Assembly: GCA_905339165.1 (NCBI GenBank)
Contig: CAJPFH010000005.1
Span: 124,001 to 188,000 of the forward strand
Length of the DNA stretch: 64,000 nucleotides
Direction: 5' to 3'
From: Flavobacteriales bacterium
GTDB taxonomy: Bacteria; Bacteroidota; Bacteroidia; Flavobacteriales_E; Vicingaceae
Part shown: in pieces, positions 15,256-25,338 of the stretch
Position numbering within the stretch: the stretch's first letter is position 1
Layout of the letters: each line of letters opens with the position of its first letter
Notes under the pieces: generated by a model
What the model was told of the DNA's origin: nothing
What the model saw: only the letters and a program-made list of their open reading frames with translations
The model's database searches: none
Program-made: the position numbers and the translations under genes

Positions 15256-18200
15256 ATGCTGGATAAAATAATAAACTTTTCAGTAAACAATAAGTTCATT
15301 ATAGGTTTGTTTTTAATGGGTTTAATAGGCTTTGGCACATACCAACTTACTAAACTCCCTATAGATGCTGTACCAGATATTACCAATAATCAGGTACAAG
15401 TTATATCGGTAGCTCCGGCACTAGGAGCCTCAGATATAGAACGCTTAATCACTTTTCCAATAGAATTAGCCAATAGCAACATTCCCGGTATGCACGAAAT
15501 ACGGAGTTTTTCTCGTTTCGGTTTGTCTATTGTTACCATTGTTTTTGATGATGATATTGATGTTTATTGGGCAAGACAACAAGTAGCCGAACGTTTGTTG
15601 CAGGTACAAACTGAGTTACCCGATGGGGTACAATCTGTTTCAATGGGGCCTGTAACTACCGGATTGGGCGAAATTTACCAATATACACTGAGGGCTAAAA
15701 AGGGTTATGAAAACAAGTTTAGCACCACCGATTTACGAACCATTCAAGACTGGATTGTACGCAGACAACTACTGGGAGTAAAAGGTGTAGCCGATGTAAG
15801 TAGTTTCGGAGGTAAATTAAAACAATATGAAATTGCCGTTGAACCAACCAAACTCAAAGCCTTCGGAATTACAATAAACGATGTTTTTACCGCACTAGAA
15901 AATAACAATCAAAATACAGGTGGTGCGTATATAGAAAAAGGTCCAACTGCCCTTTTTATTAAAAGCGAGGGATTAATCGGTAACGAAGAAGATATAAAAT
16001 CTATTTTTATAAAAAACACTTCGAATGGAACACCCTTACTTATTCGCGATGTGGCTGAAATAACCATAGGGCATGCTACACGATACGGAGCAATAACCTA
16101 TAACGACCAAGGTGAAGTAGCCGGAGCGGTTGTTATGATGCTTAAAGGAGAGAATAGTAACAAAGTAATTGAAAATGTAAAAGAACGCATTGAGGTAATT
16201 AAGAAAACACTGCCGGAAGGCATTCTTCTTGAACCATTTCTAGACCGAACCAAAATGGTGAATAATGCCATTAGCACAGTAAAAACAAACTTAATGGAAG
16301 GAGCGTTAATTGTTCTTTTTGTATTAATTCTTTTTCTTGGAAATTTTAGAGCCGGATTTTTAGTGGCTTCTATTATTCCTTTAGCCATGTTATTTGCCGT
16401 TATCATGATGAACTTATTTGGAGTAAGTGGAAACTTAATGAGCCTTGGTGCTTTAGATTTTGGATTAATTATAGACGGGGCTGTAATTATTGTAGAATCC
16501 TTTTTACACAACCTAAGGCATCATCAATCTTTTGCGGCAAACACCCTGCTTACCAACCGGCAAATGGACACAGAAATAAAACACTCGGCCAGCAAAATGA
16601 TGAACAGTGCTGTATTCGGTCAAATCATTATACTGGTAGTGTACTTACCTATTTTCTTTTTAGAGGGTATTGAAGGTAAAATGTTTAAGCCTATGGTTCA
16701 AACAGTTGTGTTTGCACTTTTGGGGGCATTCATTCTCTCTTTAACATACGTACCTATGATGAGTGCCCTTATAATGAGTAAACGTATTTCTCATAAACAA
16801 ACCCTTTCCGACCAAATGATGGTATTTATTGAAAAGCACTATGAACGAATGTTAAATCGCATACTGCGTTTCCCGAAACTAGTAATATCTTCTGCGTTTT
16901 CCTTGTTTATTATTGCTGTTTTTATTCTTAGCCAATTAGGCGGAGAATTTATTCCTACATTAGAAGAAGGTGATTTTGCAGTAGAAACTCGCGTTTTAAC
17001 CGGAAGTAATTTAAATACTGCAGTAGAAAAAATAAAAAAAGCAGCTCATATTCTTTTAAAAGATTTTCCCGAAGTAGAACAAGTGGTTTCTAAAATAGGT
17101 AGCGGAGAGATTCCAACCGACCCTATGCCCATGGAAGCCGCAGATATGATGATTATCCTTAAGCATAAAAGCGAATGGACATCAGCCAGTACGTTTCCTG
17201 AGCTTTCGGAAAAAATGAGTGCTGCTCTTGAAGCCGTTCCTGGCATTACTACCGGGTTTCAATACCCCGTTCAAATGCGTTTTAATGAATTAATGACCGG
17301 AGCCAAACAAGATGTAGTATGTAAAATATTTGGTGAAAACATAGATACCCTGGCCTATTATGCCCAAAAACTAGGCACTTTAGCTTCTAGTGTTGAAGGT
17401 TCTAATAGTATTTATGTGGAACCTATAGCTGGTATGCCACAAATTACTATCCGATACAAAAGAAAAGCTTTTTCGCAATATGGCTTAGATATTAAAGAGG
17501 TAAATAAAGTGGTAAATACCGGACTAGCCGGCCAAGTTGCAGGTTCACTTTACGAAGATGAAAAAAGATTTGACATTGTAGTGCGATTAAACAGAAACCA
17601 ACTAAACCACGTAGAGGATATTAAAAATTTGTTAATTCCAATAAAAAGCGGATTACAAATTCCTCTCTATCAGATTGCCGATGTGGAACTAAATGAGGGA
17701 CCAAACCAAATACAACGTGAAGATGCCAAACGGAGAATTATCGTTGGATTTAATGTAATTGGTAGAGATGTGCAATCTATTGTAGAAGAATTGAAAATGA
17801 AAGAACACAAAAACATTAAGCTACCTGCCGGTTACTATATTACTTATGGTGGTGCATTCGAGAATTTAAACGCAGCAAAAAAACGATTAAGCATTACCGT
17901 TCCCATTTCGCTTCTGCTTATTTTCATTTTACTCTATTTCGCATTCAAATCCGTAAAGCAAGGTTTACTTATCTATTCGGCCATTCCCCTTTCGGCTATT
18001 GGCGGTGTATTCGCCTTATTGTTAAGAGGCATGCCTTTTAGCATATCAGCAGGTATTGGTTTTATAGCATTGTTTGGAGTAGCGGTGCTAAATGGTATTG
18101 TACTCATTGCCGAATTTAACCGCCTAAAAAACGAAGGTATTACCGACAAGAAAAAAATTGTGCTAAAAGGTACAAAAGTGCGATTACGCCCAGTGTTAAT

Positions 18201-19617
18201 GACCGCTTTTGTGGCCTCTCTTGGTTTTTTACCCATGGCATTAAGTAATGGTTCTGGAGCCGAAGTGCAACGCCCCTTAGCCACTGTGGTTATTGGCGGA
18301 TTATTAATGGCTACTTTTTTAACCTTGTTTGTTCTTCCTGTTTTGTATATTCTTTTTGAAAAAGGTTTTTCAAAAAAAGTAAAGCCATCGTTGCAAACAC
18401 CGATAATTTTACTTTTAGTAATTGCTTCCCTTTTTGCAAAAAACAACGCTTCGGCCCAAACACCAATTAGTTTAAATGCAGCTATAGATTCTGCCATTGT
18501 AAATAATTTACTCCTAAAATCGGAAAGGTTAAATGTGGAAGCTTCTGCAAAACTTAAAAAATCGGCATGGGATTTACCTCAAACAAGTGTTAATGCAGAA
18601 TATGGTCAGTTTAACAGCATTTACAACGACAATAAAATAGGTGTTACGCAAAATCTTAAATTCCCTACAGTTTACCAAAAACAAAAAAAAATACTTAGCA
18701 ACGAATGGAAAAATGCTCAGCTAAGTTTAGAAATAAGAAAGCAAGAATTAAAAAAAGAAGTGAGTTTTACCTTTTTTAATATTCTTTATTTGCAACAACA
18801 GCAAAACTTATTATTGGGTTTAGATAGTCTGTTTACAGGTTTTCTCAAAAAAGCAGAATTAAAGCTCTCTAAAGGAGAAAGTAATCTTTTAGAAAAAAAT
18901 TCAGCTATTTCACAGCAAGGCCAAATAAAAATTCAGCTAATTCAAACCATGCAGGAACTGCAAAATGAATTGATAGAATTTAATGTGTTATTGCATTCCT
19001 CTCTTTTCTACTCGCCCGATACTTCGTTAAAAAAAATGCTTCCCCCTATTTATTCTGATTCAGGTTTTGTGAATACCCATCCTATCTTTAAGCAATTAGA
19101 AGTACAACACCAGCTAAGTATTTACAAAACAAAACTAGAAAAGAACATGCTTTTACCCGAATTATTTGTTGGATATAACAATTTAAGCATAACCGGCATG
19201 GGAGCAGACGATATCATTTATACTACCTCTAAAAGATTTCAATTTATTCAAGCAGGAATTGGAATACCCTTGTTTTTCGGCTCGCAAACGGCAAAAATAA
19301 AAGCCTTAAAAATTAACACACAAATAGCCGAAAATAACCTCTATTCCGAAAAAGAACAATTACAAATGCGGTATCAAAAAGCCCTAAACGAATACAACGT
19401 ACATTTAGAAAGTATTCTTTATTTCGAAAACATAGCCTTGCTTAGTGCACACCAAATGTCGGAAGCGGCACAAAAGCAATATATAAGTGGAGAAATAAAT
19501 TACCTAGAATGTATGATGCTTTTAAACCAAGCCATTTCGGTAAAAGCAGACTATTTAAAAACATTAAACCAATACAATTACAGTATCATTGAATTAAATT
19601 ATATTACAAACAAATAA
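15256..19617 (+). CDS. czcA: CzcA-type heavy-metal RND pump fused to a TolC-like outer-membrane channel
   Basis: The 1453-residue protein joins two components. Residues 1-1040 are a complete heavy-metal RND pump; the intramembrane proton-relay motif DFGLIIDGAVIIVE has Asp401, Asp407 and Glu414, the pattern of Zn/Co/Cd-type (HME-1-like) pumps rather than the CusA Cu/Ag type. Residues about 1070-1453 form a TolC/CusC-like outer-membrane factor with long coiled-coil segments. Between them lies a hydrophobic stretch (about 1049-1062) ending in NASAQ (1064-1068), which looks like a signal peptide with a type I cleavage site. The adaptor gene follows after 10 bases. Fusion of this type occurs in Bacteroidota; whether it is cleaved is not known to me. 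Confidence 0.92.
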   Translation: MLDKIINFSVNNKFIIGLFLMGLIGFGTYQLTKLPIDAVPDITNNQVQVISVAPALGASDIERLITFPIELANSNIPGMHEIRSFSRFGLSIVTIVFDDDIDVYWARQQVAERLLQVQTELPDGVQSVSMGPVTTGLGEIYQYTLRAKKGYENKFSTTDLRTIQDWIVRRQLLGVKGVADVSSFGGKLKQYEIAVEPTKLKAFGITINDVFTALENNNQNTGGAYIEKGPTALFIKSEGLIGNEEDIKSIFIKNTSNGTPLLIRDVAEITIGHATRYGAITYNDQGEVAGAVVMMLKGENSNKVIENVKERIEVIKKTLPEGILLEPFLDRTKMVNNAISTVKTNLMEGALIVLFVLILFLGNFRAGFLVASIIPLAMLFAVIMMNLFGVSGNLMSLGALDFGLIIDGAVIIVESFLHNLRHHQSFAANTLLTNRQMDTEIKHSASKMMNSAVFGQIIILVVYLPIFFLEGIEGKMFKPMVQTVVFALLGAFILSLTYVPMMSALIMSKRISHKQTLSDQMMVFIEKHYERMLNRILRFPKLVISSAFSLFIIAVFILSQLGGEFIPTLEEGDFAVETRVLTGSNLNTAVEKIKKAAHILLKDFPEVEQVVSKIGSGEIPTDPMPMEAADMMIILKHKSEWTSASTFPELSEKMSAALEAVPGITTGFQYPVQMRFNELMTGAKQDVVCKIFGENIDTLAYYAQKLGTLASSVEGSNSIYVEPIAGMPQITIRYKRKAFSQYGLDIKEVNKVVNTGLAGQVAGSLYEDEKRFDIVVRLNRNQLNHVEDIKNLLIPIKSGLQIPLYQIADVELNEGPNQIQREDAKRRIIVGFNVIGRDVQSIVEELKMKEHKNIKLPAGYYITYGGAFENLNAAKKRLSITVPISLLLIFILLYFAFKSVKQGLLIYSAIPLSAIGGVFALLLRGMPFSISAGIGFIALFGVAVLNGIVLIAEFNRLKNEGITDKKKIVLKGTKVRLRPVLMTAFVASLGFLPMALSNGSGAEVQRPLATVVIGGLLMATFLTLFVLPVLYILFEKGFSKKVKPSLQTPIILLLVIASLFAKNNASAQTPISLNAAIDSAIVNNLLLKSERLNVEASAKLKKSAWDLPQTSVNAEYGQFNSIYNDNKIGVTQNLKFPTVYQKQKKILSNEWKNAQLSLEIRKQELKKEVSFTFFNILYLQQQQNLLLGLDSLFTGFLKKAELKLSKGESNLLEKNSAISQQGQIKIQLIQTMQELQNELIEFNVLLHSSLFYSPDTSLKKMLPPIYSDSGFVNTHPIFKQLEVQHQLSIYKTKLEKNMLLPELFVGYNNLSITGMGADDIIYTTSKRFQFIQAGIGIPLFFGSQTAKIKALKINTQIAENNLYSEKEQLQMRYQKALNEYNVHLESILYFENIALLSAHQMSEAAQKQYISGEINYLECMMLLNQAISVKADYLKTLNQYNYSIIELNYITNK

Positions 19618-19627
19618 ATTATACCTC

Positions 19628-20752
19628 ATGAAAAATATCATCTTATGGGCAACGATACTCCTTATCTCGGTTTCTTGCTCCAACAACAATAAATCAGAAT
19701 CAGAGCAATCATCGCTTTCTGAGTCTATTATTCAATTAAGTGATGAACAGTTAAAAAACACATCGGTTAAAATTGGTATACCTGAAACGAAAACTATTTT
19801 AACAACTTTAAAAGTAAACGGAACAATAGATGTGCCTCCGCAAAACATGATTTCTGTTAGCATTCCTTTGGGTGGATATCTTAAGTATACTAAACTACTG
19901 CCAGGAATGCATGTTTATAAAGGTGAAGTAATTGCACTTATCGAAGATCAACAATACATTCAGTTGCAACAGGAATACTTAATAGCAGTTGAAAATTTAA
20001 AATTAAAAGAATTGGATTTTCTGCGACAAAAAGAATTAAATGTAGAAAAAGCAAGTAGCGACAAAGTTTTTCAGCAGTCGCAAGCCGATTATATGAATCA
20101 GAAAATTGGAGTTAAATCACTTGAAGAAAAACTGAAACTTATTGGGATTAATCCTGAGAAGTTGAATGAAAATACTATTTCTAGAAGCATTTCAGTATTG
20201 TCGCCTATTGATGGATATGTTACTTCTGTAAATGTAAATATAGGAAAGTACGTAACCCCTTCCGATGTGCTTTTTGAACTAGTAAACCCCGAAGATATAC
20301 ATTTGAATTTAACGGTATTCGAAAAAGATTTAGATCAACTTTTTATTGGGCAAAAGGTAATGGCCTATACCAATCACCTGCCTAATAAAAAATACGAATG
20401 TGATATTATTTTAATTGGCAAAAATTTATCGAACGAGCGAAGTGTTGAAGTACACTGCCACTTTAAAAGCTACGATAAAAATCTTATTCCGGGTATGTTT
20501 ATTAATGCAGATATCGAACTAAAAACTCATCAGGCATTGGTGCTACCGAATGAAGCCATTGTTCGTTTCGAAAATAAAAGCTACGCTTTTTTAGCTGTAA
20601 ATAAAAATATGTTCGAAATGATTGAAGTTTCAATAGGCAATTCTTATGAAGGATACACAGAAATAATGATAGAAGATAAATATTCTTCGAAAAATTTTGT
20701 AATTAAAGATGCTTACACTCTGTTAATGGCTATAAAAAACAAAGAAGAATAA
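19628..20752 (+). CDS. czcB: RND efflux periplasmic adaptor (CzcB/CusB-like), lipoprotein
   Basis: The 374-residue protein has a lipoprotein signal (MKNIILWATILLISVSC, Cys17), a biotinyl-lipoyl-like half-motif (YLKYTKLLPGMHVYKGEVI), a helical hairpin (about 110-165), the second lipoyl half (VLSPIDGYVTSVNVNIGKYV) and beta-barrel/membrane-proximal domains with LIPGMFINADIEL and LPNEAIVRF. It is the membrane-fusion component linking pump and channel across the periplasm and sits 10 bases after the czcA-TolC fusion gene. With the fused upstream gene it completes a tripartite divalent-metal exporter. Confidence 0.9.
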   Translation: MKNIILWATILLISVSCSNNNKSESEQSSLSESIIQLSDEQLKNTSVKIGIPETKTILTTLKVNGTIDVPPQNMISVSIPLGGYLKYTKLLPGMHVYKGEVIALIEDQQYIQLQQEYLIAVENLKLKELDFLRQKELNVEKASSDKVFQQSQADYMNQKIGVKSLEEKLKLIGINPEKLNENTISRSISVLSPIDGYVTSVNVNIGKYVTPSDVLFELVNPEDIHLNLTVFEKDLDQLFIGQKVMAYTNHLPNKKYECDIILIGKNLSNERSVEVHCHFKSYDKNLIPGMFINADIELKTHQALVLPNEAIVRFENKSYAFLAVNKNMFEMIEVSIGNSYEGYTEIMIEDKYSSKNFVIKDAYTLLMAIKNKEE

Positions 20753-20755
20753 AAT

Positions 20756-21664
20756 TTACTTCAGAGATATAGCACTGTAACTGTACCCTGCAAAAATGCC
20801 TATGCCATTTTTAATGTTTGAATAAATAATTACCGGCTCGGCAAAGGGGTTTCCCTGTGTTGCATCGTATTTGTTTTTGGATATTTTATGTAAGTAGTAT
20901 TCCTTACTTGACGATGCAAAGAAGATTGTAATGTTCGTATACTCGCTATGCTGAAACAGAAAATAATTTAAATACAAATCTATTTCGGTCGTTTTTCCGT
21001 TAATCAAATTGTCTTTAACATATAGTTCCATTGCCTTCGAATTGTTTTCGTCTAGGTTTTCTACATTTAAATCGTTCGAGCCAATTGATTCCGGATAAAT
21101 GTTATACACCGAATCTATCATATTTCCAAACTCATCGAACCAATAAGATTTATAGGTTACCATCACTTTTATAAAATAATAATTGGATTCAGCGATAGGA
21201 TCGGCAAAACGTATTTTTACTCGCATACTTTCTTCCGATTTAAAACTTACTTTACTTGTATCTACAATTTCAAAAGGCACCGGACTTGGGAAGGTTGCTG
21301 TAGCTTCAACGGTTTTGTAGTTTATATGCGAAACTTCTAGCTGATACGTTTTACCCACCAAGGGTTTATTTCCTTGTGTACTTATAAAATTACCATCTGA
21401 GTGATGGTTTAACACCTCCAACACATTGCCGCCTTCATCTTTAATACTAACGGTTGCATTAGGAAGTGAACCGGGTTTATTTTTATCTAAAATACTTGTA
21501 CTGCCCGATACATTGATAACCCAAACACTATCTGGGTGTTGAAGAGCATTGATTACAATTTTGGGCTCTACCTCTTTTTGTTTAAACTTAATTTCTTTTT
21601 CGCACGATGCCAATAATAAAATAACAGCAAGATGCCCAAGTAAAGTATTTTTAATAGATTTCAT
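20756..21664 (-). CDS. DUF4249 family lipoprotein
   Basis: The 302-residue protein has a lipobox (LLLASCEKE, Cys21) followed by KQKEVEPKIVINALQHPDSVWVIN, the typical opening of DUF4249 proteins: a peptidase-regulatory/Ig-like beta region (NATVSIKDEGG) and a beta-rich C-terminal half. DUF4249 lipoproteins are routinely encoded right after a TonB-dependent receptor in Bacteroidota and are thought to work with it at the outer membrane, roughly as SusD works with SusC; the ligand is unknown. It lies 3 bases downstream of the receptor gene on the same strand. Confidence 0.88.
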   Translation of the reverse strand: MKSIKNTLLGHLAVILLLASCEKEIKFKQKEVEPKIVINALQHPDSVWVINVSGSTSILDKNKPGSLPNATVSIKDEGGNVLEVLNHHSDGNFISTQGNKPLVGKTYQLEVSHINYKTVEATATFPSPVPFEIVDTSKVSFKSEESMRVKIRFADPIAESNYYFIKVMVTYKSYWFDEFGNMIDSVYNIYPESIGSNDLNVENLDENNSKAMELYVKDNLINGKTTEIDLYLNYFLFQHSEYTNITIFFASSSKEYYLHKISKNKYDATQGNPFAEPVIIYSNIKNGIGIFAGYSYSAISLK

Positions 21665-21667
21665 TTT

Positions 21668-24013
21668 TTAAAATTTAAAACTATATGTAAACGAAGGAAT
21701 AAGGGGAAAAAGACTTATTTGTTTCAGCACTCTTTCGTTATGGTTATTGTATGAAAAATAAATATAAAACGGATTTTTCCGATTGTAAATATTATACACC
21801 CCAATGCTCCATGTTCTTTCCCATAACTTCTTTTTCTTATGCATATTAACGCCCATATCTAAACGATGATAGGCGGGTATTCGGTAATTATTTCTTTCGG
21901 TAATATGTTCTATTTCTTGAAAAGAAGTGTATCCATATTCGGTCTGTGCATATTGATACTTTTCCATACCAAGTGTAACTGCATTTCCGGTACCATAAAC
22001 CCACACTATGCCCACATCTACTTTTTCGTTAAACCAGTGCGTTACAGCAATACCCACATCATGTCGTCTGTCGTAACGATAAGGAAATATTTTTCCGAAA
22101 TTCAGATTTTCAAACTGTCGGTTACTCCAGGAGAGCGTGTATCCCACCCACCCCGTAGTTTTGCCCGTTTTCTTTTCAATAAAAGTTTCTATGCCATAAG
22201 CCCAGCCTTTACCCATTTCTACTTTTTGCTGCCAATCTTTATCGGTTCCTAAAAAACTGGCTCCTTCTTTATATTCAATAATATTTTGCATGTTTTTGTA
22301 ATAGGCCTCTACACTAAATGAATATTTGCTTTTAAAGGTGTGTGCGTAACCCATTGCAAACTGGTTAGAATAAAGAGGTTTTATGGTATCTGTAACGGGC
22401 AACCACAAATCGGTAGGTAAACCTATAGAGCTGTTGCTAAGTAAATGGATAAACTGAGTCATTTTACTGTACGAGGCTTTTACTGAAGAATGTTCAGAAA
22501 GAAGATACCTGAGTGATACGCGGGGCTGTAGCGAAGTATATGTTTTTTGAGAAACCATAAAACCTGATGTATGAACACCTACGTTCACTTTCAGAAGCGG
22601 GGTTACTACAAAATCATCTTCTAGGTATGCAAAGAATTCGTGTGCAAATTTTTTCTGTGAACCAAAGGTGGTATCTAAGTTAAATTGAGTGTCGTTCATT
22701 TTTATTTGGTTTACCCCGGGTGTAAACGTGTGATAGGTTTCTCCTGCTCCAAAACGCATGTAATGGTCTACATGCGGAATGTAGTAAAAATCTATTTTTC
22801 CTCCCCAGTCGTAAATTCCGGAAAAATAATCGTAGCTAAACCCATCTTTGGTTTTTGTATTGTTTTCGGTTCGTGTGGTTTCTTCGGAAAAACCCACGTT
22901 AAAGCGGTATCGGCTATAGGTTAAGGTGGTATTGCTAAATAATTTATCGTTAAACTGGTAATTCCAACGAAGAGCAGAAATAATATTTCCCCATTTTAAA
23001 TCGGAACTAGATTTGCTTTCATATTTCACATTATTATCAGAATGTTCGTATTTCGTTTTGGCGTAAAATTTATCATCGCCAAGGTAGTTCGAAATATACA
23101 GGCGACTTTTATCGGAAAATTTATGGTTCAGCTTAGTGTTAAAATCGTAAAAGAAGTAGCCTCCTGAGCCGTTATCACCGGCATATTTGTTTATTAGGGG
23201 CTTTGCCAATAAATCAATGTAAGTTCTTCTGCCGCTTACAATAAACGAGGTTTTATCTTTTTTAATGGGCCCCTCTAACGTAAATTTAGACGAAATTAAA
23301 CCCACTGAACCTTCGCCTTTTATTTCTTTCATGTTTCCTTCTTTCATGCGTATATCAATTACCGAAGAGAGTCTACCTCCGTAGCGTGAGGGGAAACCTC
23401 CCTTAATTAATTCTACACTGTTTATGGCATCGGTATTAAAAATAGAAAAGAAACCAAATAAGTGAGAAGCATTGTACACAGGAACTCCGTCAAGTAAAAT
23501 CAGATTTTGATCGGGTCCTCCTCCTCTTACATAAATGCCGCTGCTTCCTTCGCTTCCCGATTGTACACCCGGTAAAAGTTGAATGGTTTTCAGAATATCT
23601 TTTTCACCCAATAACACCGGCAATGATTTTACCATGTCCATCTGCAATTCAATGGTACTCATTTGTGTATTCTGCTCTATTTTAACTGCATTATCGGTTA
23701 CTTCAAATTCCTTTAGTTCAATACTGGGTTTAAGGCGAATGTTGAGTTTTACATTTTTGCCAGATTCTATTTTTTGTACTATAGAGGTGTATCCCACATA
23801 TGAAAATTGAAGCATTAAACTATCGGAAGGAAGAGTTATGCTGTAAAATCCATAGGTATTAGAAGTAGTTCCTTTTTTGCTTTTCAATTCAAAAATACTG
23901 GCTCCAATTAATTTTTCTCCCGTTTGTTCGTCTTCTATATAGCCAGAAATGGTAACTTGCTGAGAAAAAAGGAAAAAAGGAACAATTCCAATTATGAATA
24001 AAATAGATTTCAT
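21668..24013 (-). CDS. TonB-dependent receptor paired with DUF4249 lipoprotein
   Basis: The 781-residue protein has a signal peptide (MKSILFIIGIVPFFLFSQ), a carboxypeptidase-regulatory-like domain (VTISGYIEDEQTGEKLIGAS, about 20-105), a plug domain with LPGVQSGSEGSSGIYVRGGG and LLDGVPVYNASHLFGFFS, and a long beta-barrel ending in SFTYSFKF with a terminal Phe. The ligand cannot be read from sequence. I chose the ATG at 24013 because it starts the signal peptide directly and a TAATTTCG -7-like element lies just upstream; the ATG at 24055 would add 14 polar residues. No riboswitch or obvious regulator is adjacent. Confidence 0.88.
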   Translation of the reverse strand: MKSILFIIGIVPFFLFSQQVTISGYIEDEQTGEKLIGASIFELKSKKGTTSNTYGFYSITLPSDSLMLQFSYVGYTSIVQKIESGKNVKLNIRLKPSIELKEFEVTDNAVKIEQNTQMSTIELQMDMVKSLPVLLGEKDILKTIQLLPGVQSGSEGSSGIYVRGGGPDQNLILLDGVPVYNASHLFGFFSIFNTDAINSVELIKGGFPSRYGGRLSSVIDIRMKEGNMKEIKGEGSVGLISSKFTLEGPIKKDKTSFIVSGRRTYIDLLAKPLINKYAGDNGSGGYFFYDFNTKLNHKFSDKSRLYISNYLGDDKFYAKTKYEHSDNNVKYESKSSSDLKWGNIISALRWNYQFNDKLFSNTTLTYSRYRFNVGFSEETTRTENNTKTKDGFSYDYFSGIYDWGGKIDFYYIPHVDHYMRFGAGETYHTFTPGVNQIKMNDTQFNLDTTFGSQKKFAHEFFAYLEDDFVVTPLLKVNVGVHTSGFMVSQKTYTSLQPRVSLRYLLSEHSSVKASYSKMTQFIHLLSNSSIGLPTDLWLPVTDTIKPLYSNQFAMGYAHTFKSKYSFSVEAYYKNMQNIIEYKEGASFLGTDKDWQQKVEMGKGWAYGIETFIEKKTGKTTGWVGYTLSWSNRQFENLNFGKIFPYRYDRRHDVGIAVTHWFNEKVDVGIVWVYGTGNAVTLGMEKYQYAQTEYGYTSFQEIEHITERNNYRIPAYHRLDMGVNMHKKKKLWERTWSIGVYNIYNRKNPFYIYFSYNNHNERVLKQISLFPLIPSFTYSFKF

Positions 24014-24137
24014 TTGTTCGGATTTCGAAATTACGAAATAGAAGATATTATTCATTCCTTTTGAAATAACTATTTTTGCAACGCTTTAAATTGAAAACCC
24101 TATAACGACAAAAGGCTATTTTTATTTTGCATAAAAA

Positions 24138-24407
24138 ATGAACGAGATAAACTTTAACACCTTAAGAGAAAAATTAGAAAAACAAGAATGGCCTTCGGTG
24201 TATATGTTTAAATTTATTATTGAATCCGGAAATAAAAATCTGGCATTGCTCGAAGCATTATTTAGTGAAACTAGCAAAATAAATTTAAAAGAATCTTCTA
24301 ATGGAAAATACATTAGTTTAACGGCTACAGAACTTATGCTTAGTGCTAACGATGTAATAGATGTTTATAAAAATGCTTCAAAAATTGAAGGAATCATTTC
24401 TTTGTAA
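24138..24407 (+). CDS. DUF493 family protein (YbeD-like)
   Basis: The 89-residue protein shows the DUF493 pattern: WPSVYMFKFIIESGNKN at the start of an ACT-like fold and LTATELMLSANDVIDVYKNA at the end. The E. coli member YbeD sits near lipoate genes, but no lipoate gene lies here. It is cytoplasmic. It ends 8 bases before the WD40 gene start, so the two are likely co-transcribed. A -7-like T-rich element (TATTTTTG, 24071-24078) lies about 60 bases upstream. Confidence 0.75.
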   Translation: MNEINFNTLREKLEKQEWPSVYMFKFIIESGNKNLALLEALFSETSKINLKESSNGKYISLTATELMLSANDVIDVYKNASKIEGIISL

Positions 24408-24414
24408 CCCCAGC

Positions 24415-25338
24415 ATGAAAACATTAACTACTCCATATATAAAATATTCCGGACATGCCGGCCCCTTGTACACGATAGCCCATGCCGATAAAGAAAATTT
24501 TATCTTTTCGGGAGGAAGCGATAAAACCATAGCCAAATGGAACTTAGATGTTTCGGAACCTGAGAATTTTTCCATAAAACTACAACATACTATTTATTCT
24601 ATCCTTTACACCAAAGCAAGTCATCAACTTTGGATTGGACAGTCTCAAGGAGGAATACATGTGGTAGATTTAGAAAATAAAAAAGAAATAAAATGGTTGC
24701 AATCACATTCCAAAGGAGTGTTCGATTTACTTTATAATTCAAATAACCACACGGTCATTTCTTGCTCGGCCGATGGGACACTTGCCATTTGGGATGCAGA
24801 AAATTTTTCACTTCTTTCTTTATTTCATCTTACCAAAGAAAAAGTAAGAAAAGCATCACTCTATTTAGAAAATAACTTATTGGCAGTTGCTTTGGGAAAC
24901 GGAGACATTTGCCTGATGGATATGACTAACTACAAAGAAGTGCATTCCTTTCATGCACACAACTTATCTGCAAACGTGGTTGTATTTCACCCTTCTTTTC
25001 CTTTACTTATAAGTGGTGGAAGAGATGCTCATTTAAATATTTGGGATATACAAAATAATTATAAAAAAGTAGACAGCATTCCTGCCCATAATTACGCCAT
25101 ATACGATATTGCTTTTCACCCCTCCTTTCCTCTTTTTGCTACTGCCAGCAGGGATAAATCCATTAAACTATGGAATGCCGAAAACGGAACTTTTCTTGAA
25201 AAAATAGAAAGAAAAACGCATCAGGCACATACCCACTCTATTAACAAATTATTGTGGGTAAAATTCAAGGATTTGCTTATTAGCACAGGTGATGATTCTG
25301 CTATTATTTCATGGAATACACAAATAATAAACCAATGA
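24415..25338 (+). CDS. Seven-bladed WD40 beta-propeller protein
   Basis: The 307-residue cytoplasmic protein consists of seven WD40 blades and nothing else. Clear repeats include FSGGSDKTIAKWNLD, ISCSADGTLAIWDAEN, ISGGRDAHLNIWDIQN, ATASRDKSIKLWNAEN and ISTGDDSAIISWNTQ; blades 2 and 4 are degenerate (WIGQSQGGIHVVDLE, AVALGNGDICLMDMT). There is no signal peptide, kinase or effector domain, so it is probably a scaffold. The start is ATG 24415; an upstream in-frame ATG at 24361 lies inside DUF493. Its stop overlaps the next start in ATGA. Confidence 0.9.
   Translation: MKTLTTPYIKYSGHAGPLYTIAHADKENFIFSGGSDKTIAKWNLDVSEPENFSIKLQHTIYSILYTKASHQLWIGQSQGGIHVVDLENKKEIKWLQSHSKGVFDLLYNSNNHTVISCSADGTLAIWDAENFSLLSLFHLTKEKVRKASLYLENNLLAVALGNGDICLMDMTNYKEVHSFHAHNLSANVVVFHPSFPLLISGGRDAHLNIWDIQNNYKKVDSIPAHNYAIYDIAFHPSFPLFATASRDKSIKLWNAENGTFLEKIERKTHQAHTHSINKLLWVKFKDLLISTGDDSAIISWNTQIINQ

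Noticed and set aside
17973-18497. 174-codon minus-strand open frame inside the CzcA-TolC fusion gene
   Set aside because: It is antisense to the conserved last helices of the pump and the linker; no start signal or family resemblance.
21668-24055. ATG 24055 as the start of the DUF4249-linked TonB receptor
   Set aside because: It would place 14 polar residues before the signal peptide; ATG 24013 starts the signal directly and has a -7-like element at the right distance.
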